Shown here: positions 63,708 through 64,000 of the stretch, one piece after another
Numbering within the stretch: the first letter of the stretch is position 1
Layout of the letters: every line of letters starts with the position of its first letter
From: Methanolobus chelungpuianus
GTDB taxonomy: Archaea; Halobacteriota; Methanosarcinia; Methanosarcinales; Methanosarcinaceae
Direction of reading: 5' to 3'
DNA: 64,000 bases
Assembly: GCF_024500045.1 (NCBI RefSeq)
Contig: NZ_JTEO01000002.1
Location: 434,001 to 498,000 of the forward strand
Translations under genes and position numbers: made by a program
Notes under the pieces: generated by a model
The model's input: only the letters and a program-made list of their open reading frames with translations
Told to the model about the DNA's origin: nothing
Database searches by the model: none

Positions 63708-64000
63708 ATGACAATAGAATTCGAACCTCTCATAGACGAGCCTGCACTTCTTGTAAAGAGCGCCACCACTTCACTGGTGGTTGCAGACATACATCTTGGT
63801 ATCGAATGGGACCTTTACAGGAGCGGTATATCAATACCCAGCCGCATGAAATACGGGCTTGAACGCATCATTGGCTATATAAAAAGCAGATCTCCTGACA
63901 GGGTCATCCTGCTGGGAGACCTGAAACACAATGTGCCGCAGATCTCGTGGCAGGAGAGGGATGAGATCCCTTATTTCCTGGAGTCCCTTGCGGAACATGC
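63708..64000 (+). CDS. Metallophosphoesterase (calcineurin-like), truncated by window end
   Basis: The first 97 codons of a calcineurin-like phosphoesterase. Metal-binding motifs VVADIHLGIEWDLYRSG (D-x-H) and VILLGDLKHNVP (G-D-L-K-H) are visible. It resembles the archaeal/bacterial group that often lies beside DNA-repair helicases, but the rest of the gene and its neighbours are outside the window. Substrate unknown. Confidence 0.85.
   Translation, partial: MTIEFEPLIDEPALLVKSATTSLVVADIHLGIEWDLYRSGISIPSRMKYGLERIIGYIKSRSPDRVILLGDLKHNVPQISWQERDEIPYFLESLAEH

Noticed and set aside
1-64000. Pyrrolysine (in-frame TAG) genes
   Set aside because: No gene here shows family similarity continuing past an in-frame TAG, apart from the already decayed KaiC relic, and no methylamine methyltransferase is present.
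1-64000. CRISPR arrays, tRNA genes, insertion sequences
   Set aside because: I looked for regularly spaced repeats, tRNA T-arm patterns (GGTTCNAATCC) in gene gaps, and transposase motifs with terminal repeats, and found none that could be supported.

Overview
This window is chromosomal DNA of a methanogenic archaeon, almost certainly a member of the Methanosarcinaceae (order Methanosarcinales). The evidence is membrane-bound heterodisulfide reductase HdrED, four genes of coenzyme F430 synthesis (cfbE, cfbD, cfbC, cfbB), a methanogenesis-marker-9 protein, F420H2:NADP oxidoreductase, sn-glycerol-1-phosphate dehydrogenase, archaeal MCM, aIF2-gamma, RpoE/Spt4, an archaeal RNase P RNA, and TATA-type promoters. 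A methylotrophic genus would fit, but the genus cannot be fixed from the window alone.

Layout. 1-8.0 kb: two tandem minus-strand secreted subtilases. The first (left-edge) copy has one in-frame TGA at a position where its paralog has Trp. 8.2-11.8 kb: a minus-strand information-processing operon (aIF2-gamma, PIN nuclease, RpoE, Spt4, dephospho-CoA kinase, S24e, S27ae). 11.9-15.1 kb: a decayed KaiC-like ATPase, purP, and two membrane-protein genes. 15.3-22.8 kb: plus-strand egsA, UPF0179, DUF2150 and the F430 genes. 22.8-25.1 kb: small membrane proteins, TspO, an orphan contractile-tail sheath protein and a CMD-family protein. 25.3-29.1 kb: tRNA endonuclease, DUF2209, HflX, a candidate new small RNA with its own promoter, and a PHP phosphoesterase. 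29.1-31.8 kb: DUF447, CitG-like and marker-9 operon. 32-38.6 kb: zinc ribbon, glutamate dehydrogenase, npdG, an unusual KaiC-like/PPDK-like fusion, a GDT1-family transporter and small genes. 38.7-43.7 kb: RNase P RNA, a geranylgeranyl reductase operon with two DUF116 proteins, then hdrED. 44-48.8 kb: tRNA methyltransferase, MCM and an operon with two coiled-coil proteins. 48.8-53.6 kb: a small S-layer-domain protein and birA-pycA-pycB. 53.9-61.4 kb: a sensory and cytoskeletal region with an MCP fragment, a soluble multi-HAMP-like MCP, CheW, a broken cheR, and a bacterial-type actin homolog overlapping a 602-residue coiled-coil protein. 61.5-64 kb: pyrF, a deoxyhypusine synthase-family gene, a membrane protein and a truncated metallophosphoesterase.

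How the genes work together. The cfb genes make the nickel cofactor of methyl-coenzyme M reductase. HdrED reduces the heterodisulfide that this enzyme produces and couples the step to methanophenazine. NpdG links F420H2 to NADPH, and GdhA and pyruvate carboxylase (charged by BirA) supply anabolic carbon and nitrogen.

The most promising candidates for undescribed biology are: the actin-like/coiled-coil gene pair beside a soluble chemoreceptor; the roughly 95-nt RNA at 28.24-28.34 kb with a G-depleted loop; the orphan tail sheath; the PPDK-like protein with a KaiC-like domain lacking a P-loop; and the TGA-interrupted but otherwise intact subtilase. No CRISPR array, tRNA gene, rRNA gene or insertion sequence was seen.
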